In this document: positions 32,745 through 45,444 of the stretch, piece after piece
Layout: each line of letters opens with the position of its first letter
How positions within the stretch are numbered: position 1 is the stretch's first letter
Assembly (NCBI GenBank): GCA_963662155.1
Contig: OY759269.1
Coordinates: 21,852,878-21,916,877 of the forward strand
Direction: 5' to 3'
Length of the DNA stretch: 64,000 bases
Source: Lamellibrachia columna
Lineage: Eukaryota; Annelida; Polychaeta; Sabellida; Siboglinidae
Position numbers and translations under genes: made by a program
Notes under the pieces: generated by a model
Seen by the model: the letters and a program-made list of their open reading frames with translations, nothing else
Told to the model about the DNA's origin: nothing
Database searches by the model: none

Positions 32745-33396
32745 GTATAATATCAGTTTTTGTGTTTAGCGCACACACAAAGACACACAATTGTGTATAA
32801 TATTGTGTGTGTGTGTGTGTGTGTATGTGTGTGTGTGTGTGTGTGTGTCCGTGTGAATTTTAATGATATAATTTTATCAAACATTCTCTTGATGATTAGC
32901 GGTTATAGCATGTTCGTTTCAGATTGAGAGGCAGCATGGTTCGAACGTACCAAAGAAAGTCTACACAGGGGTCGCTACACTGGAGCCACCAGCGAACTGC
33001 ATTCAGTTTCCCTGGTGCGATATCGTTCTTTGTTCCTGTTTCATTTGGTTTGTAGGTGCATTATGTATTTGCATTAAATAAAGTTATGTATTCTTGTTAT
33101 TACATAATCATTTTGTAGCCTATTGATAACATAAAACATACATGCAATTCCATATGGGGCATAGCGCCCATCCCATGTGCGCTTTGCCCCACCTACGGGG
33201 CAAAGCGCCCAAATCGGGTGCATGCGCATAATTAATCACACTACAAAAACATGTTATTCGAATCATGTTAGATTAGCGTGACATATACTCCATATAGTTA
33301 CCGACATATTGCAGATAGTTGTAGGTATATATCATTAAATGGAGCCAACCGTTACGACGATATTAGTTACCCTGGGCGCTATGCCCCACCTTACTC
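32227..33396. mobile_element. 1.17-kb element with inverted ends GAGTAAGGTGGGGCA in copy C
   Basis: Copies A and B are continuous at CAACGCATACGTCC/TAATGA. In copy C the sequence CAACGCATA is followed by GAGTAAGGTGGGGCAAAGCG and resumes after GCGCTATGCCCCACCTTACT plus C. The ends are inverted over about 25 bp with one mismatch. No clear target duplication is seen, and about four bases are missing at the site. The interior repeats GGGGCATAGCGCC or GGGGCAAAGCGCCC in several places on both strands, and holds (TA)n and (GT)n tracts at 32681-32850. There is no transposase, so it would be a non-autonomous DNA element. Confidence 0.7.
32893..32951 (+). other. tRNA-like segment (possible SINE head)
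   Basis: GATTAGCGGTTATAGCATG, then CAGATTGAGAGGCAGCATGG and TTCGAACGTACC resemble tRNA A-box and B-box regions with normal spacing (GGTTCGAAC). The acceptor stem is not convincing, so this is not a working tRNA gene. It may be the 5' head of a SINE inside the 32.2-33.4 kb element. Confidence 0.3.
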
Positions 33397-33527
33397 CAAT
33401 GACTAAATCTCCCTCTAAACCTGATGTCTCTTGTTATAAAGAAATTTTGTTTTAGGATATGTTCTTCCGTCTTATTATTTCGCTTAGGACACAGCATGTC
33501 TACGGCTTTGTGTCGATCCCGTCGGCT

Positions 33528-34221
<694 letters not shown>

Positions 34222-34453
34222 GGCTGAAAAGAATATTAGAATTATGAATAACATGTACTATATCTATTAGCTATACAATAATGAATTATTTTATTTTATG
34301 AAATACATATGGTGCGTTTTTTTAATAAACGTCGTGTCCCATTGCATTATTCAAGGATACGTTCGTCTCGCTATCTCGCGATTTTCTACGTCAATATGTG
34401 ACGTCACATAAGTCCCGACTCGGTGCACACATACGTACGTGTGTGTTTGTGTG

Positions 34454-34485
<32 letters not shown>

Positions 34486-37400
34486 TGCGTGCGTTCGTTC
34501 GTGCGTTCGTTCGTGCGTGCGTGCGTGCGTGCGTGCATGTGGGCGTGTGTGTGATGATGTTGGGAGGAGTATGGGTGTGTTTTGCAACAAGCTTTACGAC
34601 CGCCTGTATTTAGTCTGACGTTACCCACCCGGCCGCGAATTATGTTTTCCCAAACAGTGTATCCATCGCCCCGCCCACTTTGACCCACTTTTCACCATAG
34701 CTGTCAATCTATTGTTTAGTTTAAAATTGCGCATGCGCAAGTTGCATAAACTGCTTTCACACTATCACATCGGCTGCTTTCTTGCAGCTATTGTTTTCGA
34801 GTGGTTCATTGGCAGAATTTTGGAAGATTAGATACGTAAATTAATATTAATATATTCCATTAGATGCGCTATGTAATGTTGCTTGCTTTATATCAAACCC
34901 TATATAAGATGATTTATAATAATTAAGCTGATCTGATTTGTACTTTTTTTGTGCGCGTGCTTTTGTCACACTGACATAGTCTTAGACAAAGTAAATCTCA
35001 ATACAATTTGTTTTCTATCTGGCTGTTGCTATTGTATAAAGCTCAATAGTAGGGCGGACGAATCTGCCTAACACTGACTTGGCCTTGCTGTTGGCTTGCG
35101 CGATGGAATCGCTGCCCTTCTAGTCTACATAAAATCGACCTTTCTCTCCTCAATTTTGGCTCCGCAAATATTACCTAATATCTGTACATAATATAAACAA
35201 CAATAATGGCTAATCTAGTGAAAATAGTACGGTGATTTGTTACTTAAGTAATTAACTATTTTTTTAACTATCTTGTGAATACACCTACTTTTAATGTAGC
35301 AAATGGAAGTTCAGGAACTCAGCCTCAGGCTAGCCTTAGCAATCAAATATAATGGTACACCATTTTTTTAGACAGAACAAGTAAGTCATTAATTAACTAA
35401 ATAATAAAAAAATGTATTAAAAGCCCAAGTTTAAACATTTTCACTATGCAATATGTGTTATGAAAGTTGAGTACAGAAAATATACAATTTATATATAATA
35501 TGGGCATTTTCACAGTATTGAGGGGAGCAGTGTCTCAGGAGGGTCAAATATTGATGGCAATTTTTTTCCTGTACCAATGTGGGATGCTATATCTAAGTTT
35601 ATGAAATCCATTAACATTTGGGCAGAACGACAAATTATTCTGAAAGCATCACAATGTTAAATAAATATATATGTGCCATTCTCACAAAGTGTGTACATTT
35701 CAAAATCAGTAAAGTAATTTTTGAGATATGATTTTTTGGAGATGTCACATTTAACCCTTTAAAATGAATATGTTACACTTTTTATATTTCATGTCAGTAG
35801 TACTAGCTAAAAGAAACCATGCAAAGTAAAATAAAAAATTATTTTGCAAGAATGACCCATATAACCTTTCTATGTGGAATAACAGCCTCACTTGCCAGTT
35901 TGTTGGTGAAGTTAATTAAATAATTTTTGTCTCTAGCGTGTAGCGGTTACTGCATTGACTAGTTTTTCATTGAGTCTGGATCAAGGTTAGATTTGAAGAC
36001 TCGAGCGACATGTTAATGTTCATAGCTAATGTCGGCGCCAGAATGTCAATGTTGGCTTTTACGAGTGAAGTAGGAAGTGGATCAAGTACACTTGATTTCG
36101 AAGCTTTCGTTTATATGCTACTTCTCCTAGACGCCTTGCACATCGGGCGCCAAAGCTTCAGGGGTTCAACTGCACCCCACTATTACACTTTCTACGAACA
36201 ATCGAATTACCCTTCGTGGTTATTAGGTACAATTGCTCGCAATGTCATGCGTCGTCTTTTCTACATTTGTTCCAAGTTACGTAGGCGCTATAATGACTTC
36301 CAGTAATGTTTAGAGTTGGATTCCAAGAAGCCATGAAGATATTGACAGGCAGCACCGAGCACCAATATGTAGATGGGTATTTCTGTGATAATGTTGTGTA
36401 TCCTGCAATAGAAGTATTTTATATATTATATATTATTATTATTATTATCATGACAATCACTTACGAACTACCAAGGTATGCCGTCTGGAAGATGGATACT
36501 TTGCTAGTGTGATTATTCGACCAAGTTAGGAAGAACAACCTCCAAATTCGCCACCACCGCCCAACATTGTTTTGATACATGATATGGAAGTAAGCTATTT
36601 ACACTGGCAAACATGATACTCGTATGCCTGCTGTGACAGACAGGCAGCAGATGCCTGCTGTGACAGACAGGCAGCAGATGCCTGCTGTGACAGAATAAAC
36701 ACGTAAGAAGGGGGGACTTTGGATATGTTGTTTCTCATGACAATCTGAAACGTTAAAATATCAGCTTAGTATTATTTATTTCCGGGTTAGGTCCATGTTG
36801 ACCTATAACCCCTGCACTAAATAGGGCCTACAATGCCCTACATGGAAAGGCGCGGTAGTGGCGGTCACACAGTGGTGGCTGAATACACAAAGACGGGAGT
36901 GGCAGATGTGGAAGAGCTAGGTGTGCAAAAGGATGCTGCGTTGCGGTTACAGCATCTCCGAGAGAGCAACTACCTGTGTATTGTTCTGAACCAAGAACAA
37001 TAACTATAATGTTTTATTCTAATAAGATAAATGAATATAATAAATGAATAATAGTAGTAAATAAATAATAATAGTTAATAAATACATAAAATGCAAGACA
37101 TTAATATCTGATCAAAACAGAGTTCATGCCTTCGCCACTGCCCCTGGCTTATACCGAATGTAACATCGGAAATAGAAATGTTGTTGTTTAGTTGCTGTAG
37201 TATCTGTTCTATATAAGTTAATACAAATAAGGTAAAGCAGATTGCATTAACTTTTTAAGACTGAAAAAGCTATGCTATTTTGAAAATGGCGTTCACAGCG
37301 CCGGACTGTCAATCGATCGTGTATGCTCTTGTCTGTGTATTTCGAAAGATACACCGAAAGTCTTTGGTTCTTCTACCTGGTGTATGTGCCAAGGGATGTA

Positions 37401-38329
37401 AAATATCCAAACAGGGAGCAAATGTGTAACCTGCTGTGGACTCCGTCTCTCAACCACGGTAGACACCATCTCTCACTACAGAAGCGTCCTTTATGCAGCT
37501 CAGTCAATTGATGGATCCATCATTTGACTATTTGCCTAGCAACATTTGCAGATTATGTGGTTTTCGTTCAATGTTTGGTTTTATTTATACGTAGGTATGA
37601 TCGAAAGTCAATGGAAAACTGCTGACAGATATATTTCGCCACAGTACATAAGCTGACGTAACGTGTCATGCCTTGGTAGAACACTTTGTTGTAGTTAGTT
37701 ATTGTATGTACTTTAAGCTGATCACGACATGAGGCGGCCACGTAACTAAATATGTTTAAAACAGTTCGGTCGATTGCTGAACGGTTTGGGGAACGGCAAA
37801 AAGCTAATTCCATTTAGCAGTCTTCCCGGGTGCGCGTATCTTAATCATTTTCAAACTCTGTCGTTGCGTCTCTCAATGTGTAAACATGGTTGCTAAGGTG
37901 ACGCTTGATGGAGGTCGGTATAAAGCTATGGCAACCGAGAGCACAGGCTCACTGGTCATAATTCAGATAGTGACGTCACAATATGAATTCACCAATTCTG
38001 CTAACTAACTCGCACGAGGAAGGTTAATAATGGTTGTGAGCATGTTGGAGTAGACACAGTTGTCGTATCTAATATTTTGAGAGATAAAAATTATGATAAT
38101 GATGAAATGCAGTGCTGAAATAATTCGTGGGAAATTCTTAATTGTTTAAAATGGTTTGAATAAAACAATGTGAATACGAAGACAGCACTAAATATGTTTT
38201 TTCGTCACCAACCCAACCCAACTAGAAAACAATACATGTGTCACATGGGTCGTTACGTAAGACGAGATGATTAACGGGAACCTGCGCTGCTTTGAAAGGT
38301 TAATAAAAAGGGTGGAAACCTATGGATTA
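34222..38329. other. Gene-poor AT-rich stretch
   Basis: A (GT)n(GCGT)n tract with GTTC variants sits at 34439-34545. The rest is mostly unique AT-rich DNA. Two short plus-strand open frames (36010-36306 and 36306-36512) meet end to start, but their products match nothing I recognise and their codons show no clear coding pattern. GTTGCTAAGGTGACGCTTGA at about 37890 belongs to a dispersed family also present at 6.2, 10.4 and 31.6 kb. I see no convincing gene. Confidence 0.6.
36625..36694. repeat. 27-bp tandem repeat
   Basis: About 2.6 copies of TGCCTGCTGTGACAGACAGG plus CAGCAGA, with identical units. Confidence 0.9.
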
Positions 38330-38465
38330 TCGATCAGGCATATTATGTTATCTGCACAAGGCTTACGTTAATGTAAGTTGATATACATAAATACGTTTGT
38401 TACATTAAGCCAGCGATAACAGTTGTTTTCCTAATGTAATCCAGCTGATTACAGTTGGATTCCAC
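38330..38465. repeat. Dispersed repeat related to 46625-46745
   Basis: GGATTATCGATCAGGCATAT, a TTGATATAC block and TAAGCCAGCGA followed by a GATTCCA end are shared, in the same order, with 46630-46765 (GGATTATAGATCAGGCATG, TTGATATACGTTGATG, CAAGCCAGCGA, GATTCCAAGG). Divergence is substantial, so this is an old family. Confidence 0.55.
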
Positions 38466-38486
38466 GAATTCATTGACTTGCGTAAG

Positions 38487-38632
38487 AATATATCAACATC
38501 GTCATCATCATAATCATCACTATCATCACCACCACCACACTCATCGCCATTATCATCACCATCACCATAACCATCATCGTCATCATCACAATCATCACCA
38601 TCATCATAACCATCACCACCATCATCATGGAA
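38487..38632. repeat. (CAT)n/(CAC)n microsatellite
   Basis: About 145 bp of CAT, CAC and ACCAT triplets. It produces a His-rich open frame that I do not treat as a gene. Confidence 0.95.
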
Positions 38633-39399
38633 ATAGAAACATGTCTCTGGCGATTTTAAACCAATAATTTTAATTCATAATTTCATTACAATATAAAAAA
38701 ATATTTTTGAGTGTGAGAAATAGATAGCTGCTAGGTGGCAATTTCTGAAAATATCTGGCTAGGTAGATGAAAAAACAGCATGTTTGCCTACATCACTTGT
38801 CATTAACCAATGACTGCACCTCTTTTCCAGTCATTTCGCGCAATGCCTGAGTGAAAGTCATTTCGCGTGATGCCTAATCATGTCAGTCATTACGTGAAAT
38901 GACTGATTACGCACATTGGCTCTAACATATATAGTGATGTGGAGGCCATTTTTGATTTCAAGATGGCTGCCAAAATAGCGTGATAAAAAATCCGCAGATG
39001 GATTTCTGCTATACAAGCATTATTATCTACATAAAAAATAGTTTGATCTAATATAAAAAAAAATGCCAACCCCAAAAAAGTCACTAATGGTGAATTATAT
39101 ATTAGCCTACGAAGTCTGCCTTGACGGACTGGGCAGAAGAAACTTACTGTTGGTGAGCTACGGCATCACTGCCGTACACACTGACTGCCCCTCGCCTCTC
39201 ATCCGCCCGACCAGGAAGCAGCTCCGGCCGCAGGCGCTAGAATCATTGGATGAGTTATAGAGACCACCACTATGTGAGTCTTCTACAGGTTACACATTAA
39301 TTTTAACCTCTGTGTGGGATATTTTTTACAGACACCAGGTAGAAGGGACCAACGGCTTTTAGTCTCTTCCGAAAGACGCAGACAAAGTGGGGTAAACGA

Positions 39400-39570
39400 A
39401 ATTGGCCAAGTTTTGAAATGGTACCAGGTGGATTCAAACTCCGGTCCTCTCGACTGCTCAGTCGACCGATCTACTGCTCAGTCGACCGATCGACTGCTCA
39501 GTCGACCGATCGACTGCTCAGTCGACCGATCGACTGCTCGACTACCAGACCATCGGGTTCCAGTGAGTCT
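39400..39570. repeat. 20-bp palindromic tandem repeat in a tRNA-like context
   Basis: The 20-bp unit CGACTGCTCAGTCGACCGAT is repeated four and a half times at 39451-39540. GACTGCTCAGTC and CGATCG are palindromic. It is preceded by AGGTGGATTCAAACTCCGGT, which looks like a tRNA-derived SINE tail read in reverse. A related flank (GAGTAAATGAAATTGCCCAA, then GGATTCTAAACCGGG) occurs at 40930-40990 without the 20-bp array. Confidence 0.7.
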
Positions 39571-41185
39571 GGCAGCAGAGGCGTAGTCTCGTTGTTACTC
39601 ACTGTTACCACACAATTTTGTGTAGACGTTCCTTGAAGCGCCAGCGGCCATTCAGCGTCATTATCGAAATGCTACACTAAATATTTGTTTGCCTGATTTA
39701 ACTTTTCAGTCGCACAGTTGAGACAATATAATCAAAGTTTAAAGTTGATTCAAATTGCATCATAAATAATAAAATGATAAAACTGAACTCTTATTTTAGG
39801 AATTAGCCAAATGCCCGGATGACATCATAATTAGCTAATAGCATAATTTCATAATATCAGTTTTAATGTTAAATGCATACATATTTCACCCACATTTTTT
39901 ACTCACGTTGTTAACATTTTAACTTCGGGTCGTGTTGACTTGACACTTCTGCGTCGAGGTAGACAATTTATTTCCAAGCATGTCGGGGTACTTCGTCAAG
40001 GAGGTGTAAAAGCTTTCAGCCAGGTCTATAAGTTATGTCGTGAAGTCAACACAGTGGCTGACTCATGTTAAGTCATTAGGTTCTCGGGCACACCCTCTTC
40101 ATAATAACACTGCCGCAACAAAAATTCTGTTTTTTGTGGTTCTTGTTTGGATGGCTGCCACGATAGCTGTTTGGCAGATTCTGCCACTCGATGTCTCTTG
40201 GGGGTGCCTGCTGAGTCACCTATTAGTTTACCATGACACCATATAGTGGCGCAACTGGTTGCATTCGAAAAACATCAAAACATTAAGCCAAAGGGGCCCT
40301 GGCCCAATGTCCCCGCGTGATCCAATGTCCCCATAAATACGCTACTGTCTTCAAAACAGTATTAGCACGATTACACATATTCAAGAAGATAACCGATACA
40401 TTTATTATTCTATCCAAAACTGTAAATGCAAATTTCTAGCCAAATGGACGGCGCCGTCAACTTGCGCGGTACCCGCCCTATGAATCATGCCCTCTTTGTT
40501 GTTTCGACCTATAGCAGAAAACGTCACGCATGTTCTCCATATTTGGACCAGAAGTTTTAGCATCAACGTACGATGCGTTGTCGCAGTCCGAGTACATACT
40601 CGCGTCCCGTGTGAAAGCATTGTATGTGCGATTCGTGAGATTGGAAACAGTATTTACCATCGAAAGATTCGCCACTTCTCAAAACTGTTAGGTGATTTAT
40701 TACTATGGTAGTTCTTAATAATATTATTTTATCGTACAAAATAGTTTTATATAAAGGTACAGGTTTTGCATAGCGCGGTATCCCGTCCGTGGGACTGTTC
40801 AGAGCGCCTTACACTTCACCCGCTGCCAGACGTAGTCATTACAACACGACTACTCTGGGAAGCATACAAACACGCTGAAATCACTGTCTAGGGGCTTACT
40901 CATTTACAGCTGAGTGAACTTAAGCAATGTGGAGTAAATGAAATTGCCCAAGATTCGAAATGGGAGCAAGGGGATTCTAAACCGGGTACACTTACTCTGT
41001 GAATAAAGTCAATTTCTAAAACACAGCGAATATCAACATTCCACCGGCTCAAATGTAGTGAAACCCACCATATCGCAATAATTGCAGACACGTCAATAAG
41101 GTGACCTACAACGTTCACTGATGTCTAACAGAGTACACAAACAAACACAGTATGAGCGTTGAAACCTGGTTCAAATGGAGACAGT

Positions 41186-41336
<151 letters not shown>

Positions 41337-41427
41337 GAACAGCGCCTATGTATTCGTCATCTTCAGTATTTCAAAATTCGAACTTGTCCAATCTCTTAAC
41401 TACTGTGATGGTTTTTTATCGTGCTCA

Positions 41428-41515
41428 TGAATTTCAATTCTCTTGGAATACGTTTTAATGAACAATTAAACTGGAAAGCTACATCAACACTTTTTCAAAT
41501 AGGTGTACAAGGGTG
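41428..41515 (+). pseudogene. Small LINE reverse-transcriptase fragment
   Basis: AATACGTTTTAATGAACAAT and AAACTGGAAAGCTACATCAA closely match the LINE at 27600-27665 (AGTTTTAATGAACAATTAAA, CTGGCAAAGCCACATCAAC). It is a short fragment of the same family. Confidence 0.7.
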
Positions 41516-42185
41516 TTATGTTTTCTAAATATGTGGTAGGACTTGTTAATGGTGATATGTTGTCTGCGTCATTGCTTTTCCTGTGTGTACACACACTACC
41601 CGGTAGGCGGCAGCACCTCACATTCGGTTTGCTAGAGCTTGCGTTTGTGGAAAAAAGATGGACCAATTGGAGCAAATCGCCTGGCTACAGGCCGGTGCGA
41701 TCCAGCTGGCATTTTGCGAAAATACTTCACTTGTTATTAATTGCACTGCAAGCCAATGTTCCAAAAACATACTTTATCGGAGCATATAAACATCATAGCT
41801 TATATTAGTCTTAATATAATTATAACAAAGACATGACATATGATGAAATGAGCAAATAACTGCAACATGTTGCGTAAAATGTTATTACAACAGATGTCAT
41901 TCATTGCTTAAAATGTAAATAATGGAGACATATATAATTGTGTAGTACATATAACTGTAATATTCGAAGAGCTTAGAAATGCGTAAAAAAAATGGGTAAA
42001 AATGAACAAGGTAGGAATACTAGTTTGGCCAACTAGTCAACATTAGAATCGCACACGACGTTTCCATTACTGTGATGGACTATCTAAATATTTTTGCTTC
42101 CACTGTATGACATGTGTCGTTAAATAATATAAAAAAAACATGCGATGTAGCAAACTGTGTATATTCCGCTTATTATGTGTGTGCT

Positions 42186-43064
42186 TCATATTCAATGTGT
42201 ATCGTTGTGGGCGTTGTATATAATACTTCATATTCAATGTGTATCGTTGTGGGCGTTGTATATAATACTTCATATTCAATGTGTATCGTTGTGGGCGTTG
42301 TATATAATACTTCATACTCAATGTGTATCGGTGTGGGCGTTGTATATAATACTTCATACTCAATGTGTATCGTTGTAGGCGTTGTGTATAATACTTCATA
42401 CTCAATGTGTATCGTAGTGGGCGTTATGTATAATACTTCATACTCAATGTGTATCGTAGTGGGCGTTATGTATAATACTTCATACTCAATGTGTATCGTA
42501 GTGGGCGTTATGTATAATACTTCATACTCAATGTGTATCGTTGTGGGCGTTGTGTATAATACTTCATACTCAATGTGTATCGTTGTGGGCGTTGTGTATA
42601 ATACTTCATACTCAATGTGTATCGTAGTGGGCGTTATGTATAATACTTCATACTCAATGTGTATCGTTGTGGGCGTTGTATATAATACTTCATACTCAAT
42701 GTGTATCGTTGTAGGCGTTGTGTATAATACTTCATACTCAATGTGTATCGTAGTGGGCGTTATGTATAATACTTCATACTCAATGTGTATCGTAGTGGGC
42801 GTTATGTATAATACTTCATACTCAATGTGTATCGTTGTGGGCGTTGTGTATAATACTTCATACTCAATGTGTATCGGTGTGGGCGTTGTGTATAATACTT
42901 CATACTCAATGTGTATCGTTGTGGGCGTTGTGTATAATACTTCATACTCAACGTGTATCGTTGTGGGCGTTGTGCATAATACTTCATACTCAACGTGTAT
43001 CGTTGTGGGCGTTGTGTATAATACTTCATACTTAATGTGTATCGTTGTGGGCGTTGTGTATAAT
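42186..43064. repeat. 42-bp minisatellite with long open frames on both strands
   Basis: About 21 units of 42 bp: CTTCATACTCAATGTGTATC, GTTGTGGGCGTTGTGTATAA, TA. The variants GTAGTGGGCGTTATG, GGTGTGGGCG and ATATTCAATG are grouped along the array. The period is 14 codons, giving a 328-codon plus-strand frame (42114-43100, repeat SYSMCIVVGVVYNT) and a 305-codon minus-strand frame (43090-42173, repeat EYEVLYTTPTTIHI). I see no splice or promoter context, so it is annotated as a repeat. Confidence 0.9.
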
Positions 43065-43099
43065 GAGGTTAGCGCATTGCGCTTGCACACAAAACACTG

Positions 43100-43869
43100 A
43101 TCACGTGACTAGACGTATGGAGACCCAGTGATTTCAATAGGTTGTCGGAACTCGTTATTGGCAGACATGTTCGACATGTTCGACATGTTCGACATGGTAC
43201 ACGTGTTGTTTAATAAGAGTGGAATAATAAACGACAAATATTGACAAAAACTGAGTATTGCATTGAAAACAATGCTAAGCAAAATAAGTTTCCCACATAA
43301 AGACAATAATATATTTAACATATACTTCATTACTCCTGCTTTGTGACAATGACAGTGTCGGACAATGTTGACTTTCCTGTTTTGTGTTAAAATCATATGT
43401 CGTAGTATATAAGTAATATTAAAGCCAGCTTGCTTCGGTTTACGTATATTTTGGGTGTCAGGAGATCCGCCATCGGGTGAAGACTTCCTTTCGGGTTTGG
43501 TCCTCATCCTTCATAAGTCCAGTTGCCTGTACTGCTTCTCTCCTACCGCCCGGTGCAGTTTTCTCTCTTGTTTCAGTTTCCGTAGCTAGGCTGTTTTTAA
43601 GGGGTGGGGTCGCTGGCCCCACGCCAAACTCTCCTCTTTTTCCGGGCTTGGGACCGGCAGGAGATTCTCAAAGAGCATTTCCAGGCAGAGTGCCTACATC
43701 TATGACATAATCTACAATTTGCAATGGCAAAGTTCTGCAGACAGATTATTCTTGTCATCTTTGACTTTGTTGCAGTTTACAATTTCATTAATCATATTAA
43801 TGTATACATCAAAGGGATAGCGTTATGTATATATTACTTCAAATAGGTAGTGTCACAGCGACATCATTA
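43100..43869. other. Intergenic, with a possible retroelement 5' end
   Basis: TTCGACATG is repeated at 43167-43196. The GC-rich stretch 43545-43690 (GGTGGGGTCGCTGGCCCCAC, TTTTCCGGGCTTGGGACCGG) reads GVAGPTPNSPLFPGLGPAG, a phrase that resembles leader peptides often found at LINE 5' ends. I hold this loosely. No gene is seen. Confidence 0.3.
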
Positions 43870-44570
43870 TATCCCTACAACATACCACCAACACTGCTTA
43901 AGGAAATTGTTGAGCAAATTAGTACACCACTTGCAATTTTTTTTAACTTGTAGAAGAAGGAATAGTTCCTTCAGAATGGAAAGAAGGGACTGAGGAACAA
44001 GCCAGAAAATTACAGACCAGTGATTTTAACATCATTTCTATGTAAATTACTCGACACATTAATTAGAGACCACATGGTGGAATTCCTTGTAAAACATAAT
44101 TAATAAATACATCTCAACATGGGTTCCTAAAAGCAAGGTCATGTCTAACCAATCTGTTATGTTTTTTGAAGAAATTACAAAGTGGGTCACCAGTGGATGT
44201 TGTCTACTTAGATTTTCAGAAAGCTTTCGACAAAGTGCCACATCAAAGACTGTTACTTAAACTAAAAGCCCATGATATAGATAATGATGTAATCAACTAG
44301 ATAAAACAGTGGCTTACACACAGAAGACAGAGAGTAATAGTAAATGGTGGAAATCGGTTTTGAGTGGGGTACCACAGGGATCAGTATTAGGCCCTATACT
44401 GTTTTTAATATCTATAAATGATTTGGAAGATGACATATCTAGCAAAGTACTCAAATTTGCAGATGACACAAAAGTATTCAGAAAGGTTACTAATGATACA
44501 GATGAACAACGTTTATAGGATGATCTAGGTTGGAAGTGTTTGGTATTTATCAAATCAACAGTTGTCTGCC
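43870..44570 (+). pseudogene. CR1-type LINE reverse transcriptase, degenerate
   Basis: Plus-strand pieces in different frames give IPPTLLKEIVEQ, VPSEWK, then HGFLKARSCLTNLLCFL, VDVVYLDFQKAFDKVPHQRL, RRQRVIVNGG, LSGVPQGSVLGPILFL (about 44360) and LKFADDTKVFRKV (about 44452). The catalytic FADDT motif is intact but stops and frameshifts abound. It is a different CR1 subfamily from the 24.6-28.6 kb element. Confidence 0.85.
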
Positions 44571-44619
44571 TCATGAAGTGCTGTCAGTTCTGAATATGTG
44601 GGGTGTAGACAATACTAAC

Positions 44620-45403
44620 TACTTGTAAGTAATTGAACGGTTTCTACCTTATGGTGTAATATGTAACGATATTAAGTAAGTAATTTAAATACATTTGATG
44701 ATGCATACAAAACATTGTCACGTGTGTAGTCGGTATGTTACAGCATATAATTATGATTATTTCTTGTGCCATATTAAGTGTCCTGTTTGTGCCAGACATG
44801 ACAGGACGGGACGTTAGATTTCTACTTTCAGTCGCAGTAATTTCAAAGGAACTTGAAAGATCGATAATTAAATGTAATATAAACGTAGAACAAAACAGTT
44901 AATATGAGTCATATGTGGCAAGTTAACATTAGATTGTAGAACGTTGTCTGGAGTAGTTTTAAACAGAATCGTGTTAGTTATGACCGAGAGCAGTCTGAAC
45001 TGTTGAATGTCATAACATGGAGACGGTTACTATGTTATCTTTGTAAACTACTTTGTTAAAAACATGCATATTTGGACATTTCATATGTATGTTACAGATG
45101 TCTTCAATTTATAAAATGTGCTTTGTTTAAACATGGTGATGAGTTTATGGTTGTATATACACAATACATGGTATGAAATAAGAGTGATTGAGAGTGCCTC
45201 TAATGTGCACGTTATTCGTATTACACCGTCTTCTCTGTGGGTGTAGTCGGTAACGTAACTAAAGTTACATAATTATAGAGTTGATGTCAGATATGGTGAC
45301 AGCTGTTATCTGATGACATAAAAGATTGTCGTCTTGAATATATTATTGTACAGAATGTCATGTACTCTTGTCAGTTGTACAGAGCTCAACAATGTAGCGT
45401 TCG

Positions 45404-45444
<41 letters not shown>

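Noticed and set aside
36010..36512. Two adjacent plus-strand frames (98 and 68 codons)
   Set aside because: No recognisable motif, no splice context and no sign of constraint; could be an old transposon piece but I cannot support it.
38455..38667. Histidine-rich 70-codon frame
   Set aside because: It is a CAT/CAC triplet microsatellite with no other coding sign.
39418..39560. A tRNA gene
   Set aside because: Only a B-box-like segment is visible in reverse; no cloverleaf can be formed around the 20-bp repeats.
42114..43100. 328-codon frame as a repeat protein
   Set aside because: Both strands are open because the period is 42; no splice sites, promoter or flanking coding sequence support it.
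43477..43710. Pro/Gly-rich plus-strand frame as a host gene
   Set aside because: The phrase resembles LINE leader sequence and no exon structure is seen; kept only as a weak retroelement note.
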